From the NCBI RefSeq assembly GCF_013177695.1, contig NZ_WOEY01000039.1:1-41667 (forward strand): 41,667 nucleotides of DNA. Direction: 5' to 3'. Below the pieces are notes generated by a model. The model had not been told where the DNA came from. It saw only the letters and a list, made by a program, of their open reading frames with translations, and searched no databases. A program made the translations under genes and the position numbers. This document shows, one piece after another, positions 33,981 to 41,667 of this stretch. The stretch's first letter is position 1. Each line of letters begins with the position of its first letter. Source of the stretch: Paraburkholderia solitsugae. Its GTDB lineage: Bacteria; Pseudomonadota; Gammaproteobacteria; Burkholderiales; Burkholderiaceae.

Positions 33981-35123
33981 ATGAGAATCGGCATCCCTGC
34001 CGAAAGCCGCGCCGGCGAGACACGTGTCGCCGGTACTCCGGAAACAGTCAAAAAACTCACCGCGCAAGGGCATATCGTTTTAGTGCAAAGCACGGCAGGC
34101 GAGCGTGCTCATTTCCCCGACACGGCCTACGCACAGGCCGGCGCAACGCTGGTTGGCCAAGCCGAAGCATTCGCCGCCGATCTCGTACTCAAAGTACAGA
34201 CACCGACAGAAACCGAACTCCAGCACATGAAGCGTGGCGCGATTCTCGTCGGCATGCTTAATCCGTTCGATGTGGATCAGGTCGCTCGAATTCGCGCCGC
34301 AGGCATACCCGCGTTCGCACTCGAATCGATTCCGCGTACGACTCGCGCGCAGAGCATGGACGTGCTGTCGTCGCAAGCCAATATCGCCGGCTATAAGGCC
34401 GTGCTGCTGGCGGCGAGTGTGTATCAACGGTTCCTGCCCATGCTGATGACCGCTGCGGGCACCGTCAAAGCGGCACGCGTACTCGTTCTCGGCGCAGGCG
34501 TCGCGGGCCTGCAGGCAATTGCCACGGCAAAGCGACTGGGTGCGGTGATCGAGGCGTCGGACGTGCGCCCCGCGGTCAAGGAACAGATTGAATCGCTGGG
34601 CGCAAAGTTTCTCGACGTCCCGTGCGAAACCGACGAAGAACGAGAAGCCGCCCAAGGTGTAGGCGGCTACGCACGCCCCATGCCGGCCTCGTGGATCGCA
34701 CGCCAGGGTGCGCTGGTCCATGAGCAGGCCAAACTGGCGGATATCGTGATTACAACCGCGCTGATTCCGGGGCGCACCGCCCCCACGCTGCTCAACGAAG
34801 AGACGGTACGTGAGATGAAACCGGGCTCGGTGATCATCGATCTGGCCGCAGGCAGAGGGGCAAGCGTGGGCGACAGGCGCGGCGGCAACTGCCCACTGAC
34901 AGAAGCGGATGCGGTGGTGCTACGCCACGGCGTGCACATCGCCGGCTATACGAATCTGCCAGCCATGGCCGCAACGGATGCCTCTTCGCTCTACGCACGC
35001 AACGTGTTCGACTTTCTGAAACTGATCATCGATACCGACGGCAATCTGAAGATCGATACCAGCGACGATATTGTTGCGGCCACCTTGCTGGGTCACGACG
35101 CCGCGATGCTGAAAACGGCATAA
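33981..35123 (+). CDS. pntAA: NAD(P) transhydrogenase subunit alpha, part 1
   Basis: NAD-binding domain I, 380 residues. It begins [23 protein letters not shown] and has the [24 protein letters not shown] loop and the Rossmann glycines [20 protein letters not shown]. The proton-pumping transhydrogenase makes NADPH from NADH at the membrane. This is the three-chain form, with alpha split in two, as in Rhodospirillum rubrum. AGGAGG gives an excellent ribosome site. It starts the pntAA-pntAB-pntB operon. Confidence 0.95.
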   Translation: MRIGIPAESRAGETRVAGTPETVKKLTAQGHIVLVQSTAGERAHFPDTAYAQAGATLVGQAEAFAADLVLKVQTPTETELQHMKRGAILVGMLNPFDVDQVARIRAAGIPAFALESIPRTTRAQSMDVLSSQANIAGYKAVLLAASVYQRFLPMLMTAAGTVKAARVLVLGAGVAGLQAIATAKRLGAVIEASDVRPAVKEQIESLGAKFLDVPCETDEEREAAQGVGGYARPMPASWIARQGALVHEQAKLADIVITTALIPGRTAPTLLNEETVREMKPGSVIIDLAAGRGASVGDRRGGNCPLTEADAVVLRHGVHIAGYTNLPAMAATDASSLYARNVFDFLKLIIDTDGNLKIDTSDDIVAATLLGHDAAMLKTA

Positions 35124-35133
35124 GGAGACCGCC

Positions 35134-35466
35134 ATGGAACTCATCACTCATACCACCACCAATCTCATCACTTTCGTTCTGGCGATCTATGTCGGTTACC
35201 ACGTTGTCTGGAACGTGACCCCTGCCCTGCATACGCCGCTGATGGCCGTCACCAACGCGATCTCCGCCATCGTGATTGTGGGCGCCATGCTGGCGGCGGG
35301 ACTGACCGTGGGCGGCACCGGCAAGGCGTTCGGCGCATTCGCCGTGGCGCTCGCGGCGGTCAATGTATTCGGCGGCTTTCTCGTGACGCGCCGCATGCTT
35401 GAAATGTTCAGGAAAAAAGAGCCTAAAAAGGCTGCCGCAAACGAAGCCAACGGAGTCGCGCGATGA
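35134..35466 (+). CDS. pntAB: NAD(P) transhydrogenase subunit alpha, part 2
   Basis: Membrane protein of 110 residues with three to four helices ([56 protein letters not shown]). It is the proton-channel half of alpha in split transhydrogenases. It starts ten bases after pntAA and overlaps pntB by four bases (ATGA). Confidence 0.93.
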   Translation: MELITHTTTNLITFVLAIYVGYHVVWNVTPALHTPLMAVTNAISAIVIVGAMLAAGLTVGGTGKAFGAFAVALAAVNVFGGFLVTRRMLEMFRKKEPKKAAANEANGVAR

Positions 35467-36902
35467 GCATGAATGTCGTCACCTTGTTGTACCTCGTCGC
35501 CTCCGTCTGCTTCATTCAGGCGCTCAAGGGGCTGTCGAATCCGAAAAGCGCGCGGCTGGGTAATGCCTTCGGCATGGTCGGCATGGCGCTCGCCATTCTG
35601 ACGACCATTGCGCTGATTGCGAAACAGGCGTCTTCGCTCGGCTCGGACCTGATGCTTGGACTGACGGTGCTCGTCGTCGCGCTGATCATCGGCGGTGCGA
35701 TCGGCACGGTTGTTGCGGCGCGCGTCGAGATGACCAAAATGCCCGAGCTGATTGCGGCCATGCACTCGTTGATCGGGCTCGCCGCCGTGTGTATTGCCTA
35801 TGCGGTGGTCTCCGAGCCGTCCGCTTTCGGACTGGCCCCAATTGGCGGCGAGCTGCCGCATGGCAATCGCGTCGAGTTGTTCATTGGCACCTTTATCGGC
35901 GCGATCACGTTCTCCGGGTCCGTGATCGCCTTCGGCAAACTCTCGGGCAAGTACAAGTTCCGGCTCTTTCAGGGCGCGCCGGTCGTGTATGGCGGCCAGC
36001 ATCTGATCAACCTGATGCTGGCGATCGCGATGGTCGGCTTCGGGATTGCGTTCTTTCTGACGCAGTCATGGTTGCCCTTCATCGTCATGACGGCGATCGC
36101 GTTCGCGCTTGGCGTGCTGATCATCATTCCGATCGGCGGCGCCGACATGCCGGTCGTCGTCTCGATGCTCAACTCGTACTCGGGCTGGGCTGCGGCGGGC
36201 ATCGGCTTCTCGCTGAACAACCCCATGCTGATCATTGCCGGATCGTTGGTCGGTTCTTCGGGCGCGATTCTTTCCTACATCATGTGCCGAGCGATGAACC
36301 GGTCGTTCTTCAGCGTGTTGCTCGGCGGTTTCGGCGCTGAAGCCGCGGCTGAGGGCGGCGCAAAGCGGGAACAGCGGCCGGTCAAATCCGGCTCCGCCGA
36401 CGATGCCGCCTTCCTGCTCGGCAACGCGGAATCCGTCGTGATCGTTCCAGGTTATGGATTGGCAGTCGCGCGAGCCCAGCATGCGCTGAAGGAGTTGACC
36501 GACAAGCTCACGAACAAGGGTATCGACGTCCGGTATGCGATCCATCCGGTGGCTGGCCGGATGCCGGGTCATATGAACGTGCTGCTCGCCGAAGCGGAAG
36601 TACCCTACGAACAGGTATTCGAAATGGACGACATCAACGCGGAGTTCGGCCAGACCGATGTTGTACTCGTCCTCGGCGCCAACGACGTCGTCAATCCCGC
36701 CGCAAAAACAGACCCGGCGTCGCCGATCGCCGGCATGCCGATTCTCGAGGCTTACAAGGCACGCACCGTGATCGTCAACAAGCGGTCAATGGCGTCCGGG
36801 TACGCCGGGCTCGACAATGATCTGTTCTATATGGACAAAACGATGATGGTGTTCTCGGACGCCAAGAAGGTTATCGAGAACATGACCAAGGCGCTCGAGT
36901 GA
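35463..36902 (+). CDS. pntB: NAD(P) transhydrogenase subunit beta
   Basis: Protein of 479 residues with an N-terminal membrane half of about nine helices ([13 protein letters not shown] region; [34 protein letters not shown] is the conserved channel helix pair). The C-terminal NADP domain has [46 protein letters not shown] and [14 protein letters not shown]. It is complete. A terminator follows. Confidence 0.95.
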   Translation: MSMNVVTLLYLVASVCFIQALKGLSNPKSARLGNAFGMVGMALAILTTIALIAKQASSLGSDLMLGLTVLVVALIIGGAIGTVVAARVEMTKMPELIAAMHSLIGLAAVCIAYAVVSEPSAFGLAPIGGELPHGNRVELFIGTFIGAITFSGSVIAFGKLSGKYKFRLFQGAPVVYGGQHLINLMLAIAMVGFGIAFFLTQSWLPFIVMTAIAFALGVLIIIPIGGADMPVVVSMLNSYSGWAAAGIGFSLNNPMLIIAGSLVGSSGAILSYIMCRAMNRSFFSVLLGGFGAEAAAEGGAKREQRPVKSGSADDAAFLLGNAESVVIVPGYGLAVARAQHALKELTDKLTNKGIDVRYAIHPVAGRMPGHMNVLLAEAEVPYEQVFEMDDINAEFGQTDVVLVLGANDVVNPAAKTDPASPIAGMPILEAYKARTVIVNKRSMASGYAGLDNDLFYMDKTMMVFSDAKKVIENMTKALE

Positions 36903-36924
36903 GCATCCATAAGCGGCGACTATC

Positions 36925-36963
36925 GGCCCAGACAACATCGCTCTTTGTCGACTGGGCCTTTAA
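36925..36963 (+). terminator. Terminator of the pnt operon
   Basis: GGCCCAG (36925-36931) pairs with CTGGGCC (36952-36958), and an inner ACAA/TTGT pairing stabilises the loop. TTTAAA follows. The position 23 bases after the pntB stop is typical. Confidence 0.65.
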
Positions 36964-36980
36964 ACGCTACCGTATAGCGT
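36964..36980 (+). promoter_or_regulatory. Palindromic operator upstream of the idonate dehydrogenase gene
   Basis: ACGCTA-ccgta-TAGCGT is a perfect 6-5-6 palindrome 34 bases before the start codon. Size and symmetry suit a LacI- or GntR-family repressor. No such regulator gene is in the window. Confidence 0.5.
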
Positions 36981-37014
36981 GCTGATCCCGCATTCACCGT
37001 TATAGGCACTTACC

Positions 37015-38049
37015 ATGCATGCACTTGTCATTCACGCACCACTCGATCTGCGCATCGAGGACGTTCCCACGCCTGAACCGGAAGCCAACCAGTTGCTGAT
37101 CCGGGTTCGGGCCGGCGGTATCTGCGGCTCCGATCTTCACTACTTCAATCATGGCGGTTTCGGCACGGTTCGCATCAAGGAACCCATGGTGCTCGGCCAT
37201 GAAGTCTCGGGCGCCGTCTCGCGTGTGGGACCTGGCGTGACAGATATGCCGGCCGGCACACGGATCTCAATCAGCCCGAGCCGGCCGTGCGGTCTATGCC
37301 AATACTGTCAGCAAGGGTTGCAGAATCACTGTCTGGATATGCGCTACTACGGCAGCGCCATGCGCACACCGCACGTGCAGGGCGCATTCCAGCAGGAAAT
37401 CGTGATCGACCGTTCACAGGCGCACATCGTGGCGGACTCGTTGAGCGATGCGGAAGCCGCGATGGCCGAACCGCTCTCTGTCGCGCTTCACGCCGTTCGA
37501 CGCGCGGGTTCGCTGCTCGGCAAGCGTGTGCTCGTCACAGGATGCGGCCCCATCGGCGCGTTGATTGTGGCGGCTGCACGCAGAGCCGGTGCGGCGATGA
37601 TCGTCGCAACCGATGTGAACAAGCTGCCGCTCGACAGCGCGATAAAGGTCGGCGCCGACCTCGCGCTCAACATCGCAGAGACGCCAGACGCGCTCAAGCC
37701 GTTCGCCGCCGACAAGGGCACCTTCGACGTTCTGTTCGAGGCGAGTGGCAACGCTGCGGCATTGCGCGGTGCGTTCGACGTGCTTAAACCCCGCGGCGTA
37801 ATCGTCCAGGTCGGCCTCGGTGGAGACATCTCACTGCCGATCAACGTGATTGTCGCCAAGGAATTCGATCTGCGCGGCGCGTTCCGCTTTCACGAAGAAT
37901 TCGCTGTTGCCGTCGAACTGCTGAATAAGGGGTTGATCGACGTGAAGCCCTTGATCACCGGCATTTTCCCGTATCAGGATTCGGTCAAGGCGTTCCAGAC
38001 AGCGGGCGACCGTTCAAAGTCGATGAAGGTGCTGGTGAGCTTCGATTGA
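37015..38049 (+). CDS. idnD: L-idonate 5-dehydrogenase (zinc-dependent)
   Basis: Medium-chain dehydrogenase of 344 residues that oxidises L-idonate to 5-keto-D-gluconate. The catalytic zinc ligands are C37 (GGICGSDLHYF) and H62-E63 (LGHEVSG). The structural zinc has four cysteines in CGLCQYCQQGLQNHC (92-106). The Rossmann motif is VTGCGPIGALIV. SDLHYFNHGGFGTVRIKEPMVLGHE is characteristic of IdnD over sorbitol dehydrogenase. Its product is the substrate of the gluconate 5-dehydrogenase at 18003, but it is transcribed alone from the other strand. Confidence 0.9.
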   Translation: MHALVIHAPLDLRIEDVPTPEPEANQLLIRVRAGGICGSDLHYFNHGGFGTVRIKEPMVLGHEVSGAVSRVGPGVTDMPAGTRISISPSRPCGLCQYCQQGLQNHCLDMRYYGSAMRTPHVQGAFQQEIVIDRSQAHIVADSLSDAEAAMAEPLSVALHAVRRAGSLLGKRVLVTGCGPIGALIVAAARRAGAAMIVATDVNKLPLDSAIKVGADLALNIAETPDALKPFAADKGTFDVLFEASGNAAALRGAFDVLKPRGVIVQVGLGGDISLPINVIVAKEFDLRGAFRFHEEFAVAVELLNKGLIDVKPLITGIFPYQDSVKAFQTAGDRSKSMKVLVSFD

Positions 38050-38112
38050 TCGCACACATAAGGCGACGATGACGCGGCAATCCGTGTTCGTCGCCGTGCG
38101 TCCACCTAAGAC

Positions 38113-38140
38113 TCCCACGACGCCCACGACGCCCACGACG
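38113..38140. repeat. Tandem 9-bp repeat
   Basis: The unit CCCACGACG occurs three times head to tail downstream of the idonate dehydrogenase gene, in front of the terminator. It is short and probably a slippage product. Confidence 0.6.
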
Positions 38141-38152
38141 ATCAAGGATCAT

Positions 38153-38188
38153 AAAAAAGCCGGCGTCGCGATGCAGATGCCGGCTTTT
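38153..38188. terminator. Bidirectional Rho-independent terminator
   Basis: AAAAGCCGGC (38155-38164) pairs with GCCGGCTTTT (38179-38188), so each strand has a GC stem and a T-run. It ends the converging idonate dehydrogenase and RraA-family genes. Confidence 0.85.
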
Positions 38189-38209
38189 GCCCTTCTCTCT
38201 CCGCCTTAC

Positions 38210-38878
38210 TCAGTTGTTGCATCGTGCTTCGAGCGCATCGATAAACGCGCGGCTCCAGCGGCCCTCTTTCATCGCCTGCATCGTCTCAGCCTCCGCTTCC
38301 AGCACGGCTAGCGCTTTTTCAATGACATGCTCGGCATCATCCTGCGGAATGGCCAGCAAGCCGTCCTGATCACCGACGACGATGTCCCCCGGATTGACCA
38401 CCATTCCGCCGACCGACACCGACACATTGATTTCACCCGGACCGTCCTTATACGGCCCCCGGTGTGTGACCCCGCGCGCGTAAACGGGAAAATCGCGATC
38501 ACGGATCTCTGCGACATCGCGGATCGCGCCGTCTACGACCAAACCGACAACGCCAATGTGGGCTGCGTAGAAAGACAGAATCCCACCGACCACGGCGTTG
38601 TTGAGATCGCCGCCCGCGTCCACGACCAGTACGTCACCTGGACGGCAAAACTCCAGGGCGCGAAGGTAAGTCAGGTTATCCCCGCCTCGCGAGCGCACAG
38701 TAACCGCAGTACCAGCCATCGTCTTTTTGCCGGGGCGTTGATAGGGGTGGAGTCCCACACTGCCGATGTTGCGATGCATGTTGTCGCTAAGCGCGGAGAC
38801 AGGGATGTCGCGCAATGCGGTAAGGATCTTGTCGGCAGCTTGAGCCGCCGAAGGGTTTTTCCTGATGGCTTTGTACAT
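38210..38878 (-). CDS. RraA-family protein (HMG/CHA aldolase-like)
   Basis: Protein of 222 residues of the RraA / 4-hydroxy-4-methyl-2-oxoglutarate aldolase family. It has PVSALSDNMHRNIG, the GRPGDVLVVDAGGDLNNAVVGG-like substrate loop, LVVDGAIRDVAEIRDRDFPVYARG with the metal Asp, and GDIVVGDQDGLLAIP. Enzymes of this family split 4-hydroxy-2-oxo acids to pyruvate; RraA proper inhibits RNase E. The retained R-D motif favours the aldolase. The start at 38878 gives the usual length. Nac-type operator 4 lies upstream. Confidence 0.85.
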   Translation of the reverse strand: MYKAIRKNPSAAQAADKILTALRDIPVSALSDNMHRNIGSVGLHPYQRPGKKTMAGTAVTVRSRGGDNLTYLRALEFCRPGDVLVVDAGGDLNNAVVGGILSFYAAHIGVVGLVVDGAIRDVAEIRDRDFPVYARGVTHRGPYKDGPGEINVSVSVGGMVVNPGDIVVGDQDGLLAIPQDDAEHVIEKALAVLEAEAETMQAMKEGRWSRAFIDALEARCNN

Positions 38879-38965
38879 GGTCGATCTTCGCTTCCGGGTG
38901 TAAGGGGAGCGGCGCGTGCAAGTCAGGAACGAGTAGGCACGACGCCGCTGTAACACGGATATAAC

Positions 38966-39029
38966 GGTATCTCGCCCCTGCAAATCACGCCAAGACGGGT
39001 TCGTTCTTGCACGATAGGAAACGCTTATG
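38966..39029 (-). promoter_or_regulatory. Nac-type operator and promoter 4 (RraA-family gene)
   Basis: Minus strand: dyad ATAAG-cgttt-CCTAT (39029-39015), 21 bases, -35-like TTGGCG (38993-38988), 16 bases, -10 GATACC (38971-38966). One dyad position and one spacer base differ from copies 1 and 2. Confidence 0.68.
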
Positions 39030-39057
39030 AAACGCAATGCTCGGAGGCGGCGGCGCT

Positions 39058-39189
39058 GAGATACGTCTCTGGCAGAGGAACGCCCTCTTCAACCGCGGCT
39101 ATTACATTCGTCCGCCCGGCAATTTCCATAGCGAGTTCGGCGATCGGCGTAACGTGAAGCTGACCGTGCGTTCGGACTTCTGGGCGTGA
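39058..39189 (+). pseudogene. C-terminal remnant of a TonB-dependent receptor
   Basis: An open frame without a start ends in FNRGYYIRPPGNFHSEFGDRR, then NVKLTVRSDFWA and a stop. The pattern (F/Y)xRxYY...FGDxRNVxLTVRxDF is the last two strands of TonB-dependent receptors. No upstream part of the barrel is present, and the sequence before it belongs to the Nac-type operator region. It is the only gene trace in the 500 bases between the RraA-family gene and the sigma factor besides that operator. Confidence 0.5.
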
Positions 39190-39380
39190 CGGCATACACA
39201 AAGCACAACGATTCCGGGTAAGGTTCCTTGAACCCGGTTGATCGCTGCCCACAGCGGTTCGCCGTTGAAAACAGAGCGACTGGGTCACCGTCACCGATAC
39301 TGGGCACCCGCCTCCGGGCAGCGGCACGATCTTTTTCTCGCCGCCGACAATATTTCTGAGCGTGAATCGTCTACAGACGT

Positions 39381-39956
39381 ATGGAACCGCCGCGCCCCCC
39401 GAACCCGATGGTCGAACGAGACAACGACATCACTGCAACTGTGTTGCGTGAGCGTACGAAGCTCGGCAATTTCATCCGGCGCCGCGTGCACGATCAGAGT
39501 GAAGCCGAAGACATCTTGCAGGATGTCTTTCACGAGTTTGTGCAAGCCTACCGGCTCCCCGCGCCGATTGAACAGGTTAGCGCGTGGCTGTTTCGGGTGG
39601 CGCGTAACCGCATCATCGACCGCTTTCGCAAGCGCCGCGAACAACCGCTGACCGAGATGGTCGACGACCCCGACGACGTCGAATATCGACTGGATCTCGC
39701 CCTGCCGGCAACCGACGCCGGCCCGGAAGCCGTCTACGCAAGGTCAGTACTGCTGGAAGCGCTGCAAGACGCGCTCAACGAATTGCCAACCGATCAGCGC
39801 GACGTCTTCGTCGCTCATGAGCTGGAGGGGCGCAGTTTTAAGGAACTGGCATCCGAAAGCGGGATTGGCGTGAACACGCTGTTGGCACGCAAGCGTTACG
39901 CCGTACTGCATCTGCGCGTTCGCTTGCAAGCCGTGTATGACGAACTGGATATCTAA
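39381..39956 (+). CDS. ECF-type RNA polymerase sigma factor
   Basis: Sigma factor of 191 residues. Region 2 contains DQSEAEDILQDVFHEFVQAYRL and VSAWLFRVARNRIIDRFRKRRE. Region 4 has ALNELPTDQRDVFVAHELEGRSFKELA and a helix-turn-helix in GIGVNTLLARKRYAVLHLR. No region 3 is present, so it is of the ECF group. A second ATG at 39408 is possible. The next gene, 12 bases on, encodes a small membrane protein that could be its anti-sigma factor. No self-promoter could be assigned. Confidence 0.9.
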   Translation: MEPPRPPNPMVERDNDITATVLRERTKLGNFIRRRVHDQSEAEDILQDVFHEFVQAYRLPAPIEQVSAWLFRVARNRIIDRFRKRREQPLTEMVDDPDDVEYRLDLALPATDAGPEAVYARSVLLEALQDALNELPTDQRDVFVAHELEGRSFKELASESGIGVNTLLARKRYAVLHLRVRLQAVYDELDI

Positions 39957-39968
39957 AGGAGCAGGTCG

Positions 39969-40283
39969 ATGAGCTTCAAACTGAGATTCTTTGCCAAAGC
40001 ACTGTTGATTCTGGTGGGCATTGGCGTGCTGGGATGGATGGTGATGGCGCTGTGGAATTGGGTGATCCCAGCGCTATTCATTGGCGGCCGCTCAATCGAT
40101 TATCTCCACGCGATGGGCCTGTTGATCCTGAGCCGGATTCTCTTTGGCGGATTTCGAGGGCATGGCGGTTGCCACGGACGCCGGCATTGGCGTCGGTGGG
40201 AACGGATGACGCCGGAAGAGCGCGAAAACTTTCAGAAGAACCTATCGTCCGCTGACGGCAAGCGCCGCGAGGATCAAGCATGA
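39969..40283 (+). CDS. Small membrane protein, possible partner of the sigma factor
   Basis: Protein of 104 residues with one or two hydrophobic segments (LLILVGIGVLGWMVMALWNWVIPALFI and HAMGLLILSRILF), then a His/Arg/Gly-rich stretch (GGFRGHGGCHGRRHWRRWERM) and an acidic-basic tail (TPEERENFQKNL). It is in one operon with the sigma factor and overlaps the ferredoxin gene by four bases (ATGA). Such proteins are common beside ECF genes and have been little studied. No classic anti-sigma motif is visible; the His/Cys cluster could bind metal. Confidence 0.75.
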   Translation: MSFKLRFFAKALLILVGIGVLGWMVMALWNWVIPALFIGGRSIDYLHAMGLLILSRILFGGFRGHGGCHGRRHWRRWERMTPEERENFQKNLSSADGKRREDQA

Positions 40284-40582
40284 GCAACGCTTCGACATCC
40301 ACTTGCAAGCAGCCCGCGGGCGTGATTGCTCCCGTGGTGAATTTTAAGCGGTGCGAAGGCAAGGGTGATTGCGCGGTAGTCTGTCCCGAGGACGTTTTCG
40401 ACATCCGCCGGATCGACACGGCTGACTATCAGCAGTTGGGCGCGCTGCAGCGATTCAAGCTGCGCGTACACGGAATGAAAGTCGCGTACACGCCAAACGC
40501 CGATGCGTGCCGGGCATGCGGCTTGTGCGTAACGGCATGCCCCGAACATGCCATTACGTTAGCCAGGTTCGGGGTGCCGTAA
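40280..40582 (+). CDS. Ferredoxin with two iron-sulfur cluster sites
   Basis: Protein of 100 residues. The first site is C25-x5-C31-x3-C35-P, the second C77-x2-C80-x2-C83-x3-C87-P, a full 4Fe-4S motif. The wider first spacing suits a 3Fe-4S or modified 4Fe-4S cluster, as in seven-iron ferredoxins. An insert of about 35 residues lies between the sites. Translationally coupled to the small membrane protein gene. It would carry electrons in the cytoplasm; the partner is unknown. Confidence 0.88.
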   Translation: MSNASTSTCKQPAGVIAPVVNFKRCEGKGDCAVVCPEDVFDIRRIDTADYQQLGALQRFKLRVHGMKVAYTPNADACRACGLCVTACPEHAITLARFGVP

Positions 40583-40667
40583 GTGGGATGCGAAGTGCCG
40601 TGCGGCTTCGCATCAATCAGGTGGACACACAGGCAGGACCCAATGCAGCTGAACTCAGCAGATGAAC

Positions 40668-41144
40668 TCAGCTCAGCGAATCCATTCCCGATTGCTGATA
40701 GTTCTGAATCCCGACCTTATCGATCAACTCCAGATTCGTCTCGAGCCAATCGATATGCTCTTCCGTATCGTCGAGAATATGGGTGAGGATGTCGCGCGAG
40801 ACAAAGTCGCGAACCGTTTCGCAGTAAGCGATCGCTTCCTTACAAGTTGCCTGCGAAACTTGCTCGAGCTTGAGATCGCACTCAAGAATTTCTTTCGTTT
40901 CCTCGCCAATCAGCAGCTTATGCAGGTCTTGCAGGTTGGGTAAGCCGTCCAGCACGAAGATGCGCTCGATCAACAGATCGGCATGTTTCATCTCGCCGAT
41001 CGATTCGTCATACTCGTGCTTCTCAAGGCTTTTCAGGCCCCAGTGCCCGTACATTCTGGCGTGCAGGAAATACTGATTGATCGCGGACAGTTCGTTCTTC
41101 AACTGCGCGTTCAGATATTCGAGTACCTTAGGGTCTCCTTGCAT
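40668..41144 (-). CDS. bfr: Bacterioferritin
   Basis: Iron-storage protein of 158 residues, the usual length. Ferroxidase ligands E18 ([12 protein letters not shown]), E51 and H54 (GEMKHAD), E94 and the later E127/H130 pair are in place. M52, which binds heme between two subunits, is present, so this is a heme-type Bfr. The start at 41144 has the strong site AAGGAGG before it. It converges with the ferredoxin operon, which suggests a common iron theme but not a common transcript. Confidence 0.95.
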   Translation of the reverse strand: MQGDPKVLEYLNAQLKNELSAINQYFLHARMYGHWGLKSLEKHEYDESIGEMKHADLLIERIFVLDGLPNLQDLHKLLIGEETKEILECDLKLEQVSQATCKEAIAYCETVRDFVSRDILTHILDDTEEHIDWLETNLELIDKVGIQNYQQSGMDSLS

Positions 41145-41201
41145 ATCGCCTCCTTGACCGGTGACGCCCCGCGATCGAGGTGCGGGGCGTTGCTCAAGCA
41201 A

Positions 41202-41542
41202 CCTGTTCCGTCTGATGTGGCCCGCTGCTCAAGCGTCGACGCGCGCATGTTGGCTACCACTAGTCCAGCATAGTGTATTGCTCATGCGACGTTAAAAATG
41301 AGAACCGGAATCGTTACTGCGCTGTGATCGATCGCGCGCTCGTCGCGTTGACGCCGGGCAGCATCGCGATACCGCAGGTCACGAGCCGCGCCGCGAGCAT
41401 ATAGATGGTTACCCCGCGCTCCATGCATGGATCACCGTAGGCATCCTCTACGACTTATGGCTTGCGGCCCGCTCTCTTTTTTTGATCGTAAAGCAAAGCG
41501 CCCGTTTCAACCGGAATGAACGGTGCCCGAAAATGATCGATG
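41202..41542. other. Intergenic region between bacterioferritin and the intron
   Basis: No credible gene was found. On the minus strand a short frame (41330-41460 region, ending SARSITAQ) has coding-like composition but no start or family. The bacterioferritin promoter should lie at 41200-41300, where TTTTTAACG and ACACTATGCT occur; I could not assign it. Confidence 0.35.
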
Positions 41543-41628
41543 GTGGGTAGAGACGGGCCTTGAGGATTGTCCTCTTGTACCCGTCCCCCCTCGCAGAACC
41601 CGCCGTGCGGAATTACCGCAACGGGCTC
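41543..41628 (-). mobile_element. Group II intron 3' end (domains 5 and 6), truncated by the window
   Basis: On the minus strand GAGCCCG...CGGGTTC (41628-41596) encloses TTGCGG-taat-TCCGCA with a two-base CG bulge. This is the 33-base catalytic domain 5 with its AGC triad. Domain 6 follows: GACGGG/CCCGTC outside GAGGA/TCCTC with purine-rich internal loops, then CTACCCAC, a plausible 3' splice site ending in AY. The rest of the ribozyme and any reverse transcriptase lie beyond the right edge. I did not identify the target gene. Confidence 0.7.
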
Positions 41629-41667
41629 CCCAGGTTGCACTCATGGGAGGCGAGTCATACCGTCGCA

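Noticed and set aside
38113..38140. The 9-bp tandem repeat as a possible CRISPR or iteron array
   Set aside because: Units are only nine bases with no spacers, and there are no cas or replication genes nearby.
41455..41640. A 61-codon minus-strand frame at the right edge
   Set aside because: Its first half runs through intron domains 5 and 6, so it is not a protein gene; the last residues could be the 3' exon of an interrupted gene but nothing was recognised.

Overview
The base composition, codon use and gene families point to a beta-proteobacterium of the Burkholderiaceae, most likely Paraburkholderia or a close relative. Supporting signs are a Burkholderia-type trimeric porin, DUF4148 and glycine-rich cell-surface proteins, a three-subunit transhydrogenase and many LysR regulators. 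No rRNA, tRNA, CRISPR or replication origin was recognised. The density of catabolic genes suits a secondary chromosome or megaplasmid; that is inference.

Left part (1-8.3 kb). A truncated glycine-rich repeat protein is followed by a Tat-exported alpha/beta hydrolase. Next comes a minus-strand operon: GFA-family protein, a 40-residue ORF, an OmpR-type response regulator and a sensor kinase. Then come a periplasmic thioredoxin-like protein and a DUF4148 protein. A ~91-bp element built on a GTATC direct repeat occurs three times. Each copy has the same orientation, 80-116 bp upstream of the hydrolase, the thioredoxin and the DUF4148 gene, and looks like the output promoter of the neighbouring two-component system. 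A small accessory stretch follows: an AraC remnant, a hipBA toxin-antitoxin pair and a LysR remnant.

Catabolic block 1 (8.3-17.9 kb). An aldehyde dehydrogenase, NCS1 permease and choline-dehydrogenase-like operon, an orphan LivJ-type binding protein and an agmatinase-family ureohydrolase are interleaved with two paralogous LysR genes. All three minus-strand units carry the same upstream module (AAAAT, a spacer, then an ATCGG/TTCGG...CCGAA dyad), so they probably form one regulon. A guanidino-compound pathway is a plausible but unproven reading.

Catabolic block 2 (18-24.8 kb and 37-38 kb). Gluconate 5-dehydrogenase, gluconokinase and a 2-ketoaldonate reductase surround a complete amino-acid-type ABC importer. 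L-idonate 5-dehydrogenase lies 13 kb away, beyond a pntAA-pntAB-pntB transhydrogenase operon. Together these would convert L-idonate and 2- and 5-ketogluconate to 6-phosphogluconate.

Catabolic block 3 (24.9-32.6 kb). A 5-oxoprolinase cluster (pxpB, pxpC, pxpA) is fused into one operon with accB, accC and a second carrier-like protein that lacks the biotin lysine. A Nac-type LysR gene precedes it, and an aspartate-type aminotransferase and a porin are divergent. Four ATAAG-N5-CTTAT operators, each 20-21 bp upstream of a -35/-10 pair, precede the pxp operon, the aminotransferase, an SDR gene and an RraA-family gene. This suggests a local Nac-like regulon.

Right end (38.9-41.7 kb). A TonB-receptor C-terminal remnant, an ECF sigma factor, a small membrane protein and a ferredoxin in one operon, then bacterioferritin. 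At the edge are domains 5 and 6 of a minus-strand group II intron whose body lies outside the window.
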